Source: Phreatobacter stygius
GTDB taxonomy: Bacteria > Pseudomonadota > Alphaproteobacteria > Rhizobiales > Phreatobacteraceae
NCBI RefSeq assembly: GCF_005144885.1
Contig: NZ_CP039690.1
Span: 124,001 to 188,000 of the forward strand
Reading direction: 5' to 3'
DNA: 64,000 nucleotides
Positions 7,406 to 16,212 of the stretch are shown here, in pieces. The position numbers and the translations under genes are program-made. How positions within the stretch are numbered: position 1 is the first letter of the stretch; each line of letters opens with the position of its first letter. Under the pieces are notes generated by a model that worked only from the letters and a program-made list of their open reading frames with translations, made no database searches and was not told where the DNA came from.

Positions 7406-9652
7406 TCAGGCCGCCTGGCCCATATAGGCCGGCAGCCACGACTCGAACGTCGCCGCCAAGTCCTTGGTCAATATGGGAGGCTCCCCCGGGAGGGTCAACG
7501 CGGCCCCGCCGGTCTTGCCGAGCCGCGTCAGCATGACGCCCGCGCCGGCCGCGCGCGCCGCCAGCTTGTCCATGTCGCCGGCCCTGACGGTCAGCACATA
7601 ACGGGCCTGATCCTCGCCGAACCAGAAGCCATGCGCCGGCACGTCGTCGGGCACGGTCTCGAGCGCGATGCCGGTCTTGGCGGCCATCGCCATCTCGGCC
7701 AGCGCCACCAGCAGGCCGCCGTCCGAGACGTCGTGGCAGGCGGTCAGGAGCCCCACGGCGATCAGCCCGCGGACGAATTCGCCATGGCGGCGTTCGAGTG
7801 CCAGATCGACCGGCGGCGGCGCCCCCTCCTCGCGGCCCAGGATGTCCCGCAGATAGACCGACTGGCCGAGCCAGCCATCGGTATTGCCGAGCACGAAAAC
7901 CTCGTCGCCTTCGGCCTGCGGCGCGATGCCGACGCTCCTGGAAAAATCGTCGATGACGCCGACGGCGCCGATCGTCGGGGTCGGCAGGATGGCCCGGCCG
8001 AAGGTCTCGTTGTAGAGCGAGACATTGCCCGAGACGACCGGGAAGTCGAGCGCCCGGCAAGCCTCGCCGATGCCGCGGATGCAGCCGACCAGCTGGCCCA
8101 TGATTTCAGGCCGTTCGGGATTGCCGAAATTCAGGTTGTCGGTCACCGCCAGCGGCGTGGCGCCGACCGCCGAGATGTTGCGATAGGCTTCCGCCACCGC
8201 CTGCTTGCCGCCCTCGAACGGATCGGCCTCGCAATAGCGCGGCGTCACGTCGGCGGTCATGGCGAGCCCCTTCGGGCCGTGCTCGACGCGCACCACCGCG
8301 GCATCGCCGCCCGGGCGCTGGACGGTGTTGCCGAGGATGATCGAGTCATATTGCTCGTAGACCCAGCGCTTGGAGGCGAGATCCGGCATGCCGAGCAGCT
8401 TGACGAGTGCCGCCCCGTTCGACAGCGGCGGCGTGATGCTCTCCGGCTCGATCACCGCGAGCGGCGCGGTCGGCACATGCGGCCGGTCATAGAGCGGCGC
8501 CTCGTCGCCGAGCTCCTTGATCGGCAGGTCGGCCTTGACCTCGCCATGGTGCTTGACCACGAAACGCAGCGTGTCGGTGGTGTGGCCGATGACCGCGAAA
8601 TCCAGTCCCCATTTGCGGAAGATGGCCTTGGCCTCTTCTTCCTTCTCGGGCTTCAGCACCATGAGCATGCGCTCCTGGCTTTCCGACAGCATCATTTCAT
8701 AGGCCGTCATGCCGGCTTCGCGGGTCGGCACGTTCTCCAGGTGCAGCTCGACGCCGAGATCGCCCTTGGCGCCCATTTCGACCGCCGAGCAGGTGAGCCC
8801 CGCAGCACCCATGTCCTGGATCGCGTTGACGCAGTCGCTCGCCATGATCTCGAGGCAGGCTTCGAGCAGAAGCTTCTCGGCGAAGGGGTCGCCGACCTGG
8901 ACGGTCGGGCGCTTTTCCTCGGCGCCCTCGCCGAATTCGGCCGAGGCCATGGTGGCGCCGTGAATGCCGTCGCGGCCGGTCTTGGAGCCGAGATAGACGA
9001 TCGGCATGCCCACCCCGGTCGCCTTGGCGTAGAAGATGCCATCGGTGCGGGCGAGCCCGACCGCCATGGCATTGACCAGGCAATTGCCGTCATAACGGGT
9101 GTGGAAGCCGACCAGGCCGCCGACCGTCGGCACGCCGAACGAATTGCCATAGCCGCCGACGCCGGCGACCACGCCCGACACCAGATGGCGGGTCTTGGGA
9201 TGGTCGGGATCGCCGAAACGCAGCGCGTTCAGGGCCGCGATCGGCCGGGCGCCCATGGTGAAGACGTCGCGCAGGATGCCGCCGACCCCCGTGCCCGCGC
9301 CCTGATAGGGCTCGATATAGCTCGGGTGGTTGTGGCTCTCCATCTTGAACACGGCGGCAAGACCGTCGCCGATATCGATCACGCCGGCATTCTCGCCCGG
9401 CCCCTGGATCACCCAGGGCGCCTTGGTCGGCAGGGTCTTCAGGTGCAGGCGGCTCGACTTGTAGGAGCAGTGCTCGTTCCACATGGCCGAGAAGATGCCG
9501 AGCTCGGTGAAGGTCGGCTCGCGGCCGATCAGCGTCAGGATGCGCTGATACTCCTCCGGCTTCAGGCCGTGGCTCGCCACCAGCTCGGGGGTGATCTTCG
9601 GTTCGGGCAAGTTCTTGGGTTCCGGAATGATCTTGGGTTCGTTCGGGTTCAT
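7406..9652 (-). CDS. purL: Phosphoribosylformylglycinamidine synthase subunit PurL
   Basis: The ATP-dependent synthetase subunit that turns FGAR into FGAM in purine synthesis. At 748 residues it is the small form that works with separate PurS and PurQ, both encoded just upstream. Landmarks are [12 protein letters not shown], the [20 protein letters not shown] block and [12 protein letters not shown] in the second half. The first 22 residues are unusual: a run of PEPK-type units ([19 protein letters not shown]) before the conserved core. The gap of about 200 bases before purL has no gene. It is followed by bolA and grxD on the same transcript. Confidence 0.98.
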   Translation of the reverse strand: MNPNEPKIIPEPKNLPEPKITPELVASHGLKPEEYQRILTLIGREPTFTELGIFSAMWNEHCSYKSSRLHLKTLPTKAPWVIQGPGENAGVIDIGDGLAAVFKMESHNHPSYIEPYQGAGTGVGGILRDVFTMGARPIAALNALRFGDPDHPKTRHLVSGVVAGVGGYGNSFGVPTVGGLVGFHTRYDGNCLVNAMAVGLARTDGIFYAKATGVGMPIVYLGSKTGRDGIHGATMASAEFGEGAEEKRPTVQVGDPFAEKLLLEACLEIMASDCVNAIQDMGAAGLTCSAVEMGAKGDLGVELHLENVPTREAGMTAYEMMLSESQERMLMVLKPEKEEEAKAIFRKWGLDFAVIGHTTDTLRFVVKHHGEVKADLPIKELGDEAPLYDRPHVPTAPLAVIEPESITPPLSNGAALVKLLGMPDLASKRWVYEQYDSIILGNTVQRPGGDAAVVRVEHGPKGLAMTADVTPRYCEADPFEGGKQAVAEAYRNISAVGATPLAVTDNLNFGNPERPEIMGQLVGCIRGIGEACRALDFPVVSGNVSLYNETFGRAILPTPTIGAVGVIDDFSRSVGIAPQAEGDEVFVLGNTDGWLGQSVYLRDILGREEGAPPPVDLALERRHGEFVRGLIAVGLLTACHDVSDGGLLVALAEMAMAAKTGIALETVPDDVPAHGFWFGEDQARYVLTVRAGDMDKLAARAAGAGVMLTRLGKTGGAALTLPGEPPILTKDLAATFESWLPAYMGQAA

Positions 9653-9854
9653 GCCGTCTTCCGCCGCGGGGCCAAGCTCATGCCGGCAGCGGACCTTGGC
9701 GTCGCCCGTCCTGTCGCCGGCTCAAGCGATGCAAGTAACCGTCCAAGGTCCATTTCGCAACGGCGAAACGGTCTGCCATGCCACGCTGGAAGAGCCTGCC
9801 CGCAATTTCCTGGCCCGGACGCCGCGCGGCCCGCAAGCCTCGCGCGCCGGCAAC

Positions 9855-10553
9855 TCAGGCCGTTTCCAGCGCCTCGGCCAGGCTCTCGAACAGCGCCCGG
9901 CCATCGGTCGAGCCGATCGACGGATCCACATGATTCTCCGGATGCGGCATCATGCCCAGCACCCGGCCATTGTCGGAGACGATGCCGGCAATGGCGTTCA
10001 TCGCGCCGTTGATGTTGGACGACTGCGAGACCGTGCCGGCCGCGTCGCTATAGCGGAACAGCACCCGGCCCTCGGCCTCCAGCCGCTTCAGGGTCTCGTC
10101 GTCGGCAATGTAATTGCCCTCGCCATGGGCCACCGGCACTTCGATCACCGCGCCGGCATTGTAGCGGCGGGTGAACGGCGTGTTCGACCGCTCGACCCTC
10201 AGATGGACGTTCCTGGCGATGAATTTCAGCGAGGAATTGCGCATCAGCACGCCGGGCAGAAGCCCTGCCTCGCACAGGATCTGGAAGCCGTTGCAGACGC
10301 CCAGCACCAGCCCGCCCTTGGCGGCATGGGCGCGAACCGCATCCATGATGGCCGCGCGCGCCGCGATCGCGCCGCAGCGCAGATAGTCGCCATAGGAGAA
10401 GCCGCCGGGCAGAACCACCAGGTCGGTGCCCGCGGGCAGCGCGCTATCGCCATGCCAGACCATGGCCGGCTTGACGCCGGAGGTCAGCTCCAGCGCATAG
10501 GCGATGTCGCGCTCGCGATTGGAGCCGGGGAAGACGATGACGGCGGCTTTCAT
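9855..10553 (-). CDS. purQ: Phosphoribosylformylglycinamidine synthase subunit PurQ
   Basis: The glutaminase subunit that supplies ammonia to PurL. It is 232 residues long and has the class I glutamine amidotransferase triad: Cys87 in GVCNGFQIL, plus His and Glu in [10 protein letters not shown]. The start [16 protein letters not shown] is the usual one. It is separated from purS by the lipoprotein gene at 10602-11300, whose stop is 48 bases upstream of the purQ ATG. Confidence 0.98.
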   Translation of the reverse strand: MKAAVIVFPGSNRERDIAYALELTSGVKPAMVWHGDSALPAGTDLVVLPGGFSYGDYLRCGAIAARAAIMDAVRAHAAKGGLVLGVCNGFQILCEAGLLPGVLMRNSSLKFIARNVHLRVERSNTPFTRRYNAGAVIEVPVAHGEGNYIADDETLKRLEAEGRVLFRYSDAAGTVSQSSNINGAMNAIAGIVSDNGRVLGMMPHPENHVDPSIGSTDGRALFESLAEALETA

Positions 10554-10601
10554 CGGGAAGTCTCCTTCATCGCGGACCCCTACCCGACCCGCGCGCTGGC
10601 G

Positions 10602-11300
10602 TCAAAGACGTGGTGCCGGCGCGCCCGCCTGGATCACCTGCCGGGCCGGAGCCGCCGGCCCGTCCGGGCGCGGCCCCTCGCGGATCTCGATCCGGTCCAG
10701 GATCTGGTCGCGGTTGCGCCGGGCCAGCGCCCGGTCGGTCGAGAACGACTGGACCGAAATCATCAGATTGCCGGCAAAGGCAAAGCCGCCGACCTGATAG
10801 ATGACCGGGGATTGGGCGTCGCGCCGGCGCTCGATTTCCACCGCGATGCCCGGCTGGCCCTTGAAGGTCGCGACCCGGCTCAGGATGATCCGGTGGACGG
10901 CGCCGTCGCCGCGCGCCGAGGCGACCAGTTCGTTCAGCTCGTTGCGGCCGGGCATCTGCTCGGTGGCGATGCGTTCGAGCGCGCCGCGGTCGGGTGCGCG
11001 GGTCTGGGTCGGCGTGTAGGAGACCACCGCGAAGGCCGGGCTCGGGCAGGACAATTGCCGGCAGATGTGGAAGGTCACCTGCTGCGGCGGCCGATTCGGC
11101 CGGCTGAGCGCGCCCGAGCGGATCAGCCACTTGTCCGGGTCGATCGGCCGCTCGGAAATGCGCGACGCCCCCAGCGCGACCGGCGTGTCGGGGTCTGCGG
11201 CGCGGAACCCGGTCTGGGCGCCGGTCCGGGCGCAGGCCCCGAGCGAAACCGCCAGGAGGACGGCGAGAAGCGACGATTTCACGGCTCTGTTGCGCCCCAT
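10602..11300 (-). CDS. Exported lipoprotein of unknown function, paralogue A
   Basis: A 232-residue predicted lipoprotein that I do not recognise. The signal peptide ends in the lipobox VSLGAC (Cys23). A cysteine pair at 80 and 85 (HICRQLSCPS) starts a region of alternating beta-like segments ending near LMISVQSFSTDRALAR. The C-terminal 40 residues are Arg/Pro/Ala-rich. The ATG at 11300 is chosen because it places the signal peptide at the N-terminus; in-frame ATGs at 11342 and 11363 would add up to 21 unlikely residues. It sits between purS and purQ, and shares its plan with the proteins at 11737-12288 and 12401-13027. Confidence 0.75.
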   Translation of the reverse strand: MGRNRAVKSSLLAVLLAVSLGACARTGAQTGFRAADPDTPVALGASRISERPIDPDKWLIRSGALSRPNRPPQQVTFHICRQLSCPSPAFAVVSYTPTQTRAPDRGALERIATEQMPGRNELNELVASARGDGAVHRIILSRVATFKGQPGIAVEIERRRDAQSPVIYQVGGFAFAGNLMISVQSFSTDRALARRNRDQILDRIEIREGPRPDGPAAPARQVIQAGAPAPRL

Positions 11301-11381
11301 GACGAGCCCCGGTTGTCCGCCCCGGGCGCGGTTTCCGTCCATGGCGATTGGCACGGACCGCACCCGGGCGCCATCAGCGAT

Positions 11382-11621
11382 TCACAAGATTTCGATCCGG
11401 TAGTTTTCCACCACCGTATTGGCCAGCAGCTTGTCGCAGGCCGCCTTGATCGCCGCCTCGGCGGCGGCCTTGTCGGCGCCACCGAGCTCCAGGTCGAACA
11501 CCTTGCCCTGGCGGACGCTGTCGATGCCGTCGACGCCGAGGCTCTTCAGCGCGCCCTCGATGGCCTTGCCTTGGGGATCCAGGACGCCGGTCTTCAGCGT
11601 GACGGTGACGCGGGCCTTCAT
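11382..11621 (-). CDS. purS: Phosphoribosylformylglycinamidine synthase subunit PurS
   Basis: A 79-residue PurS, the small subunit that bridges PurL and PurQ and is needed for ammonia channelling. Typical features are the opening KARVTVTLKTGVLDPQGKAI, the VRQGKVFDLEL strand and the ending VVENYRIEIL. The gene is 81 bases upstream of the lipoprotein gene that separates it from purQ. Confidence 0.97.
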   Translation of the reverse strand: MKARVTVTLKTGVLDPQGKAIEGALKSLGVDGIDSVRQGKVFDLELGGADKAAAEAAIKAACDKLLANTVVENYRIEIL

Positions 11622-11736
11622 CGCTTGGCACTCCTCGGCGGCTCGGCAGGATCAGGTCCCTCTAAACCGTGGCGCGCGCCGGATCAATGCGATCGCCCGA
11701 CCATTCGTCTCAAAAACCGATCGGCCGGCGTGACGC

Positions 11737-12288
11737 TCAGCGCGCCGGCGCCGGCTTGCCGCCGATCTGGGCAGCCAGCATCACCACCGGCAGGAACACC
11801 GCCAGATTGGCCCTGACGACACGCTCGTCGGGCCCCGACGACACGAGGCTGTAGTGGCGCTGGCCATCGGAGAACCGCGTGCTGGTCAGATATTCGCGCT
11901 GGCCGCCGGCCTGGGTGATCACTTTGACGGCGGTCTGCACCTTGGCGCCGGCCACCTCGGTTTCGATGACCTCCAGGATGTCGATGCTCAGCACGCGGCC
12001 GGCGCTGCGTTCGATCAGGTTCCGGTCGACGGTCTCATTCTGGGTTCGATAGGTCGCAAGGCTCGACAGCGGTCCGTCGGCCTGTTTGCGATAGCTGACC
12101 GTCGCGCCCTGGCCGCAACTGGCCACCGCCGTGCAGCGATAGAAGACCGTGCCGGTCGCCGCCTCGCTGCGCGCCCAGCCGTCGACCGACATGGCGACAC
12201 CCTGGGCGGAGGCCGTGCCGGCGGAGACGAGGCCGGAAACGGCCAGGCTGGCGGCGGCAAGGATTGAAAGCAGGGCGCGGCGCATCAT
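11737..12288 (-). CDS. Exported protein of unknown function, paralogue B
   Basis: A 183-residue secreted protein that I do not recognise. A signal peptide with a cleavage site after SAGTASA (about residue 28) is followed by GWARSEAATGTVFYRC, a cysteine pair at 52 and 58 and then alternating beta segments up to AVFLPVVMLAAQIGG. GGAG lies 5 bases before the ATG at 12288, which supports this start over the in-frame ATG at 12336. The order of elements, with a Cys pair about 50-80 residues in, then a basic helix and strands, matches its neighbours on both sides. Confidence 0.75.
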   Translation of the reverse strand: MMRRALLSILAAASLAVSGLVSAGTASAQGVAMSVDGWARSEAATGTVFYRCTAVASCGQGATVSYRKQADGPLSSLATYRTQNETVDRNLIERSAGRVLSIDILEVIETEVAGAKVQTAVKVITQAGGQREYLTSTRFSDGQRHYSLVSSGPDERVVRANLAVFLPVVMLAAQIGGKPAPAR

Positions 12289-12400
12289 GATCTCCGGAAA
12301 CGCGGCCCAGGCGGACGGCCCGGACCCGGGCGACACGTGCCCGGCGCGCGTTTCGATTTTATCACGCGCGGTCGCGGCCGCTGAAACAGCCGGGGGCGGC

Positions 12401-13027
12401 TCAGAGATTGGCCTCGGCGGCCGCCTTGACCGTCGCCTCGACCGCGCCCGGCCGTTCGCCGACCACCACGACCACCCTCAAGCGATCGCGCCGGGCCCGC
12501 GCCAGCACCGCCGCATGGGCGACCCGCTCCGTGCCTTCGGTACGCCGGATGGTCAGCGTGAAGCCGCTGAAGCCGCGATGGCGCAGCCGCTGGGCCCGGG
12601 CGTCGACCCGTTTCGGCATGCGCCGGGCGGCGATCTCGGCCGGCACCGAGCGGTTCGCCTCGGCCACCAGCCTGCGCCGGGTCTGGTTGCCCGAGACCAC
12701 GATGCGGGCGACCTCGGAGGGGTTGCGCAGGCTGCGCGTCAGGCTGCGCGCCTCGGCGCCGCGCGCCTCGAAAACGGCAACCGCCACCTTGCTCGGACAG
12801 GCCGCGGTCTCGCACATGCCGACCGCGCGCGGCTCGACCGTGTCGCGGGTGAGCCAGATGCCGACCGGCACGAACATCCAGGGATTGTCGCTGCGGTCGC
12901 TGCCGATCTCGACCGGCGCCAGGCCCTCGATGGCCACCGGCGCATAGGCGCAGGAGGCAAGCAGCAACAGGGCGGCGGCACCGGTTGCCGCCGCACGCAT
13001 TGCCGGCCGAAGCGCGCCAAAACCCAT
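12401..13027 (-). CDS. Exported lipoprotein of unknown function, paralogue C
   Basis: A 208-residue predicted lipoprotein that I do not recognise. The lipobox is LLASC (Cys26). The mature part contains NPWMFVPVGIWLTRDT, a cysteine pair at 72 and 77 (GMCETAACPS), an Arg-rich middle with several predicted strands, and GFSGFTLTIRRTEG before a terminal helix. The start at 13027 puts the hydrophobic segment at the N-terminus; the ATG at residue 10 is an alternative. It is the first gene after purC, 150 bases downstream, and resembles the proteins at 10602-11300 and 11737-12288 in plan. Confidence 0.75.
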   Translation of the reverse strand: MGFGALRPAMRAAATGAAALLLLASCAYAPVAIEGLAPVEIGSDRSDNPWMFVPVGIWLTRDTVEPRAVGMCETAACPSKVAVAVFEARGAEARSLTRSLRNPSEVARIVVSGNQTRRRLVAEANRSVPAEIAARRMPKRVDARAQRLRHRGFSGFTLTIRRTEGTERVAHAAVLARARRDRLRVVVVVGERPGAVEATVKAAAEANL

Positions 13028-13177
13028 TGCCAGTCTCGAAAACCCTCTGGGCCGGACATTAAAACGGGGACCTCCAGCCCGCATTCCTTGCACCGGCCAT
13101 GGCCTGCACGGCCGGTGTTTAAGAAATCGGGTGTGGTCCCCGTTCGATGGTCGTTCAGGCCAGCCGCACGGCCGGCG

Positions 13178-13966
13178 TTACTGCACCAGGACCGGGCCGG
13201 TGGCCCGTTCGTTCTCGCCCATCACGCCGAGCCGCCGGGCAACCTCGGTATAGGCTTCGATCAGGCCGCCCATGTCCTTGCGGAACCGGTCCTTGTCCAT
13301 CTTGTCGCTCGACTTGATGTCCCAGAGCCTGCACGAATCCGGCGAGATCTCGTCGGCGACGACGATCCGCATCAGGTCGTTTTCCCACAGCCGCCCGCAT
13401 TCGATCTTGAAATCGACGAGGCGGATGCCGGCGCCCAGGAACAGCCCGGACAGGAAGTCGTTGACCCGGATGGCCAGCGCGATGATGTCGTCGATCTCCT
13501 GGGGCGTCGCCCAGCCGAAGGCCGTGATGTGCTCTTCCGAGACCAGCGGGTCGTTCAGCGCGTCGTTTTTGTAATAAAACTCGATGATCGAGCGGGGCAG
13601 CTGCGTGCCCTCCTCGATGCCGAGCCGGGTCGACAGCGAGCCGGCGGCGACATTGCGCACCACCACCTCGAGCGGAATGATCTCCACCTCGCGGATCAAC
13701 TGCTCGCGCATGTTGAGCCGGCGGATGAAATGGGTCGGCACGCCGATATCGTTCAGCTTGAGGAAGATATATTCGGAGATGCGGTTGTTCAGCACGCCCT
13801 TGCCGTCGATCACCTCATGCTTCTTGGCATTGAAGGCGGTGGCATCGTCCTTGAAGTGCTGGATCAGCGTTCCTGGTTCGGGCCCCTCGTACAAGACCTT
13901 AGCCTTGCCTTCGTAGATGCGGCGTCGGCGGCTCATTGGGATATACCGTGGCTTGAGGAAGTCCAT
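13178..13966 (-). CDS. purC: Phosphoribosylaminoimidazole-succinocarboxamide synthase
   Basis: Joins aspartate to CAIR using ATP, giving SAICAR. The 262-residue protein has [40 protein letters not shown], the [13 protein letters not shown] block and [10 protein letters not shown], all normal for alphaproteobacterial PurC. GGAGAG precedes the ATG at 13966. The in-frame ATG at 13936 ([10 protein letters not shown]) matches the usual N-terminus of the family but has no visible ribosome site, so the start is uncertain by ten residues. It is the first gene of the minus-strand purine block. Confidence 0.97.
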   Translation of the reverse strand: MDFLKPRYIPMSRRRRIYEGKAKVLYEGPEPGTLIQHFKDDATAFNAKKHEVIDGKGVLNNRISEYIFLKLNDIGVPTHFIRRLNMREQLIREVEIIPLEVVVRNVAAGSLSTRLGIEEGTQLPRSIIEFYYKNDALNDPLVSEEHITAFGWATPQEIDDIIALAIRVNDFLSGLFLGAGIRLVDFKIECGRLWENDLMRIVVADEISPDSCRLWDIKSSDKMDKDRFRKDMGGLIEAYTEVARRLGVMGENERATGPVLVQ

Positions 13967-14232
13967 CTCTCTCCGGGGCTCCGGGCTGCCGGTTACCCGC
14001 AGCGGGACGGGCGAGCGCTGGTCGCGATCGAGGGAATCGATAGCGCGGGCGCTTTTGCCCGCTAGTCTCTCCTATCCGATCGTGCGGCGCAGCACAACGA
14101 CGCCACCGGTCCGGAATTCGCGACCTGCGACGCCTTATGCTATCGCCAAAGTGGGGAGGCCGCGCCTATATGCAAGCCCGTCGGGGTCAGCCCCATAACC
14201 ATTCCGATGTCAAAGCAAGAGACCACTGCGCC
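13967..14232. promoter_or_regulatory. Divergent promoter region between purC and the zeta-subunit gene
   Basis: A 266-base gap between divergent genes, so it must hold promoters for the purine block and for the DUF1476 gene. I see a small hairpin (GCGGGC, six-base loop, GCCCGC, 14045-14062) but no clear PurR-type or riboswitch element. Confidence 0.5.
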
Positions 14233-14553
14233 ATGAGCACTTTCGACAAACGCGAGGATGAGTTCGAAAAGCGATTCGCTCACGACGAGGAATTGCGCTT
14301 CAAGGCGACCGCCCGGCGCAACAAGCTGCTCGGCCTGTGGGTCGCCGAGAAGCTGGGCAAGACCGGCGCCGAGGCCGACGCCTATGCGAGGGAAGTGGTC
14401 CAGTCGGATTTCGAGGAAATCGGCGATCACGACGTGCTGCGCAAGGTCAAGGCCGATCTCGACAAGGCTGGGGTGGTTCAGTCCGAGCATCAGATCCGCC
14501 GGACCATGGACGAGCTGATGGCAACCGCCATCGCCCAGATCAAGGCCGCCTGA
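14233..14553 (+). CDS. DUF1476 protein, F1-ATPase zeta-subunit (inhibitor) family
   Basis: A 106-residue highly charged helical protein of the DUF1476 family. Members in alphaproteobacteria such as Paracoccus are the zeta subunit, which blocks ATP hydrolysis by the F1 part of ATP synthase through its N-terminal segment. The start MSTFDKREDEFEKRFAHDEE and the middle LLGLWVAEKLG are diagnostic. The ATG at 14233 is the family start; an open frame continues 96 bases upstream without similarity. It is divergent from purC, a common rhizobial arrangement. Function here follows from family knowledge. Confidence 0.93.
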   Translation: MSTFDKREDEFEKRFAHDEELRFKATARRNKLLGLWVAEKLGKTGAEADAYAREVVQSDFEEIGDHDVLRKVKADLDKAGVVQSEHQIRRTMDELMATAIAQIKAA

Positions 14554-14693
14554 ACGGCCCGCGCAGACCGACCGGCTGGCGCTGCCGGCCGGCCGGCCGG
14601 TACGCGCCATGCCGTCGTCGAAGGGCCATTGCGTCCAAGCGCCATTGCGCTTGCCGATCGCTGGTTCGCCCCGGCCGGGCGGGGCGCGGAGGT

Positions 14694-16037
14694 TCACACC
14701 GACAGGCGCAAGCGGGTGATCAGGTCGGAAATGGACTTGAACGCCGCGTTGATGCCAACCGCCGAGGTCACCGAAAAATAGAACGACATGTTGTCGACCG
14801 GAGGCGAGGCGCAGGCCTTCAGCAGAGCTTCGTCGCCGTCGATGACCCGCACCGTGAACAGGGTGATGCGGTTGGCGGGAAGCTTGATCGCGTCGCACAT
14901 CAGTTTGGCGCGGGCATCGATCGCCGACGACGAGTTGCTGAACCGGTTCTGGGTATTTTCGCCATCGGTCAGCAGGACCATGAAGCGCTTCACTTCTGGA
15001 TCGGCACTGGCCGTCTCGGTGAACGGAGCGCCCGTCGAAAGCGTCGCAAGGCCCAGCTGCATGCCAATGGTGATATTGGTATTGCCGGAAGGCGACATCT
15101 TGCCGATGACCGTACGCAGCGTATCGAAATTCGAGGTCAGCGGGTTCATCTGAGCGAGCGCATCGTTGGCGCAATCGGCGGCCCGGTAGCGCGTCGCGGT
15201 GCTGTTCGGCGTCGCGTCGTTGACGTCGTTCGGCTGATCGCGATCGGTCAGGCAACCCCGCCAGTTCTGCTGCGTCGTCCGCAGGGCCGTCGGCAGGTCC
15301 GTCGTATCGAAGCGGATCCAGTTCGAGTTGCGGAAGGTGGTGCCGATGGTGCCGGTGCCGATATTGACCAGGGTGTCGAACGGCACGATCGAGATGCGCA
15401 CCTGTTCGGTGGTCAGGCGGATATCCTCCATGTCCTTGAGGAACTGGAGGACAGCCTTCTTCAGCTCGGTCATCTTGTTGTTCGAGCTCATCGAGCCGGT
15501 ATTGTCGAGCACCAGCGCGATTTCGATGTTCGGCGTGTTCCAGCGCACCTGCGACACGACATTCACGTCCAGGCTGTTGATGCCGACAACGCCCCAGATC
15601 GAGGTCTGCATCGATGAATCGACCTCGACGCGGACGCTGCTGCCGACCTTGGTCACCCGCACCGCGCCGAGCGTGGTGGTGGTCTCGCCGATCATGTTGC
15701 CCTGGAGCGCACGCTCCACTGCCTTCTTCAGGTCCGCATCCGACATGCGCCCGGCATTGCGGGCGGCGGTCAGGGTCGCAGCGTCGACCGCGGCCTGCAG
15801 CTTGGCGCGGGCGGCAGCCCCCCGGCTGTAATCGACCGCCGCGCCGATCATCGCCATGATCGGCACGATCGCAACGGCGAAGATGACCGCCACATTGCCG
15901 CGTGAATCGCCCCGGAAACGCCGGAGGCATCCCGCCGGCGGGCGCGCCGGGCCAGGTGTCGGGGCAAGCGCGGCCGGGCCGCGATCGCCAGGGAAACATG
16001 CACGCCAAGCGCCGAAGAAGGGGCCGAAGAGGGACAT
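14694..16037 (-). CDS. TadG/TadE-like pilus-assembly protein with vWA domain
   Basis: A 447-residue membrane-anchored protein. After a Pro/Ala-rich N-terminus, FRGDSRGNVAVIFAVAIVPIM is the TadE/TadG-like motif leading into one membrane helix (about residues 47-68). A von Willebrand factor A domain follows with a MIDAS-like DNTGSMSS and, later, LLTDGENTQNRF. Such proteins are linked to Flp/Tad pilus biogenesis, but no tad, cpa or flp gene is in the window, so this looks like an orphan. The first 30 residues are weakly supported and the true start may be a little later. Confidence 0.88.
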   Translation of the reverse strand: MSLFGPFFGAWRACFPGDRGPAALAPTPGPARPPAGCLRRFRGDSRGNVAVIFAVAIVPIMAMIGAAVDYSRGAAARAKLQAAVDAATLTAARNAGRMSDADLKKAVERALQGNMIGETTTTLGAVRVTKVGSSVRVEVDSSMQTSIWGVVGINSLDVNVVSQVRWNTPNIEIALVLDNTGSMSSNNKMTELKKAVLQFLKDMEDIRLTTEQVRISIVPFDTLVNIGTGTIGTTFRNSNWIRFDTTDLPTALRTTQQNWRGCLTDRDQPNDVNDATPNSTATRYRAADCANDALAQMNPLTSNFDTLRTVIGKMSPSGNTNITIGMQLGLATLSTGAPFTETASADPEVKRFMVLLTDGENTQNRFSNSSSAIDARAKLMCDAIKLPANRITLFTVRVIDGDEALLKACASPPVDNMSFYFSVTSAVGINAAFKSISDLITRLRLSV

Positions 16038-16212
16038 GTCGGGACGATCCGGGGAACGAAAACCAATGGCGAATACCCCGTCGTCCTAGCCAAAAGCCCT
16101 TTAAGAACCTCGTAATCCGATCGTCGAAAAACCGGTCAATTCGCTTAAATTTGGCACTATTCGTGAAAGGTCATGCGAATGGTTTACGCAACGTAACAAG
16201 AGACCCGAAAAC

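Noticed and set aside
7391-8060. Upstream extension of the bolA frame
   Set aside because: The extension overlaps purL in another frame without similarity; a good Shine-Dalgarno precedes the ATG at 7391.
13967-14232. Possible purine riboswitch before purC
   Set aside because: I found no conserved purine or PRPP aptamer elements, only a small hairpin.
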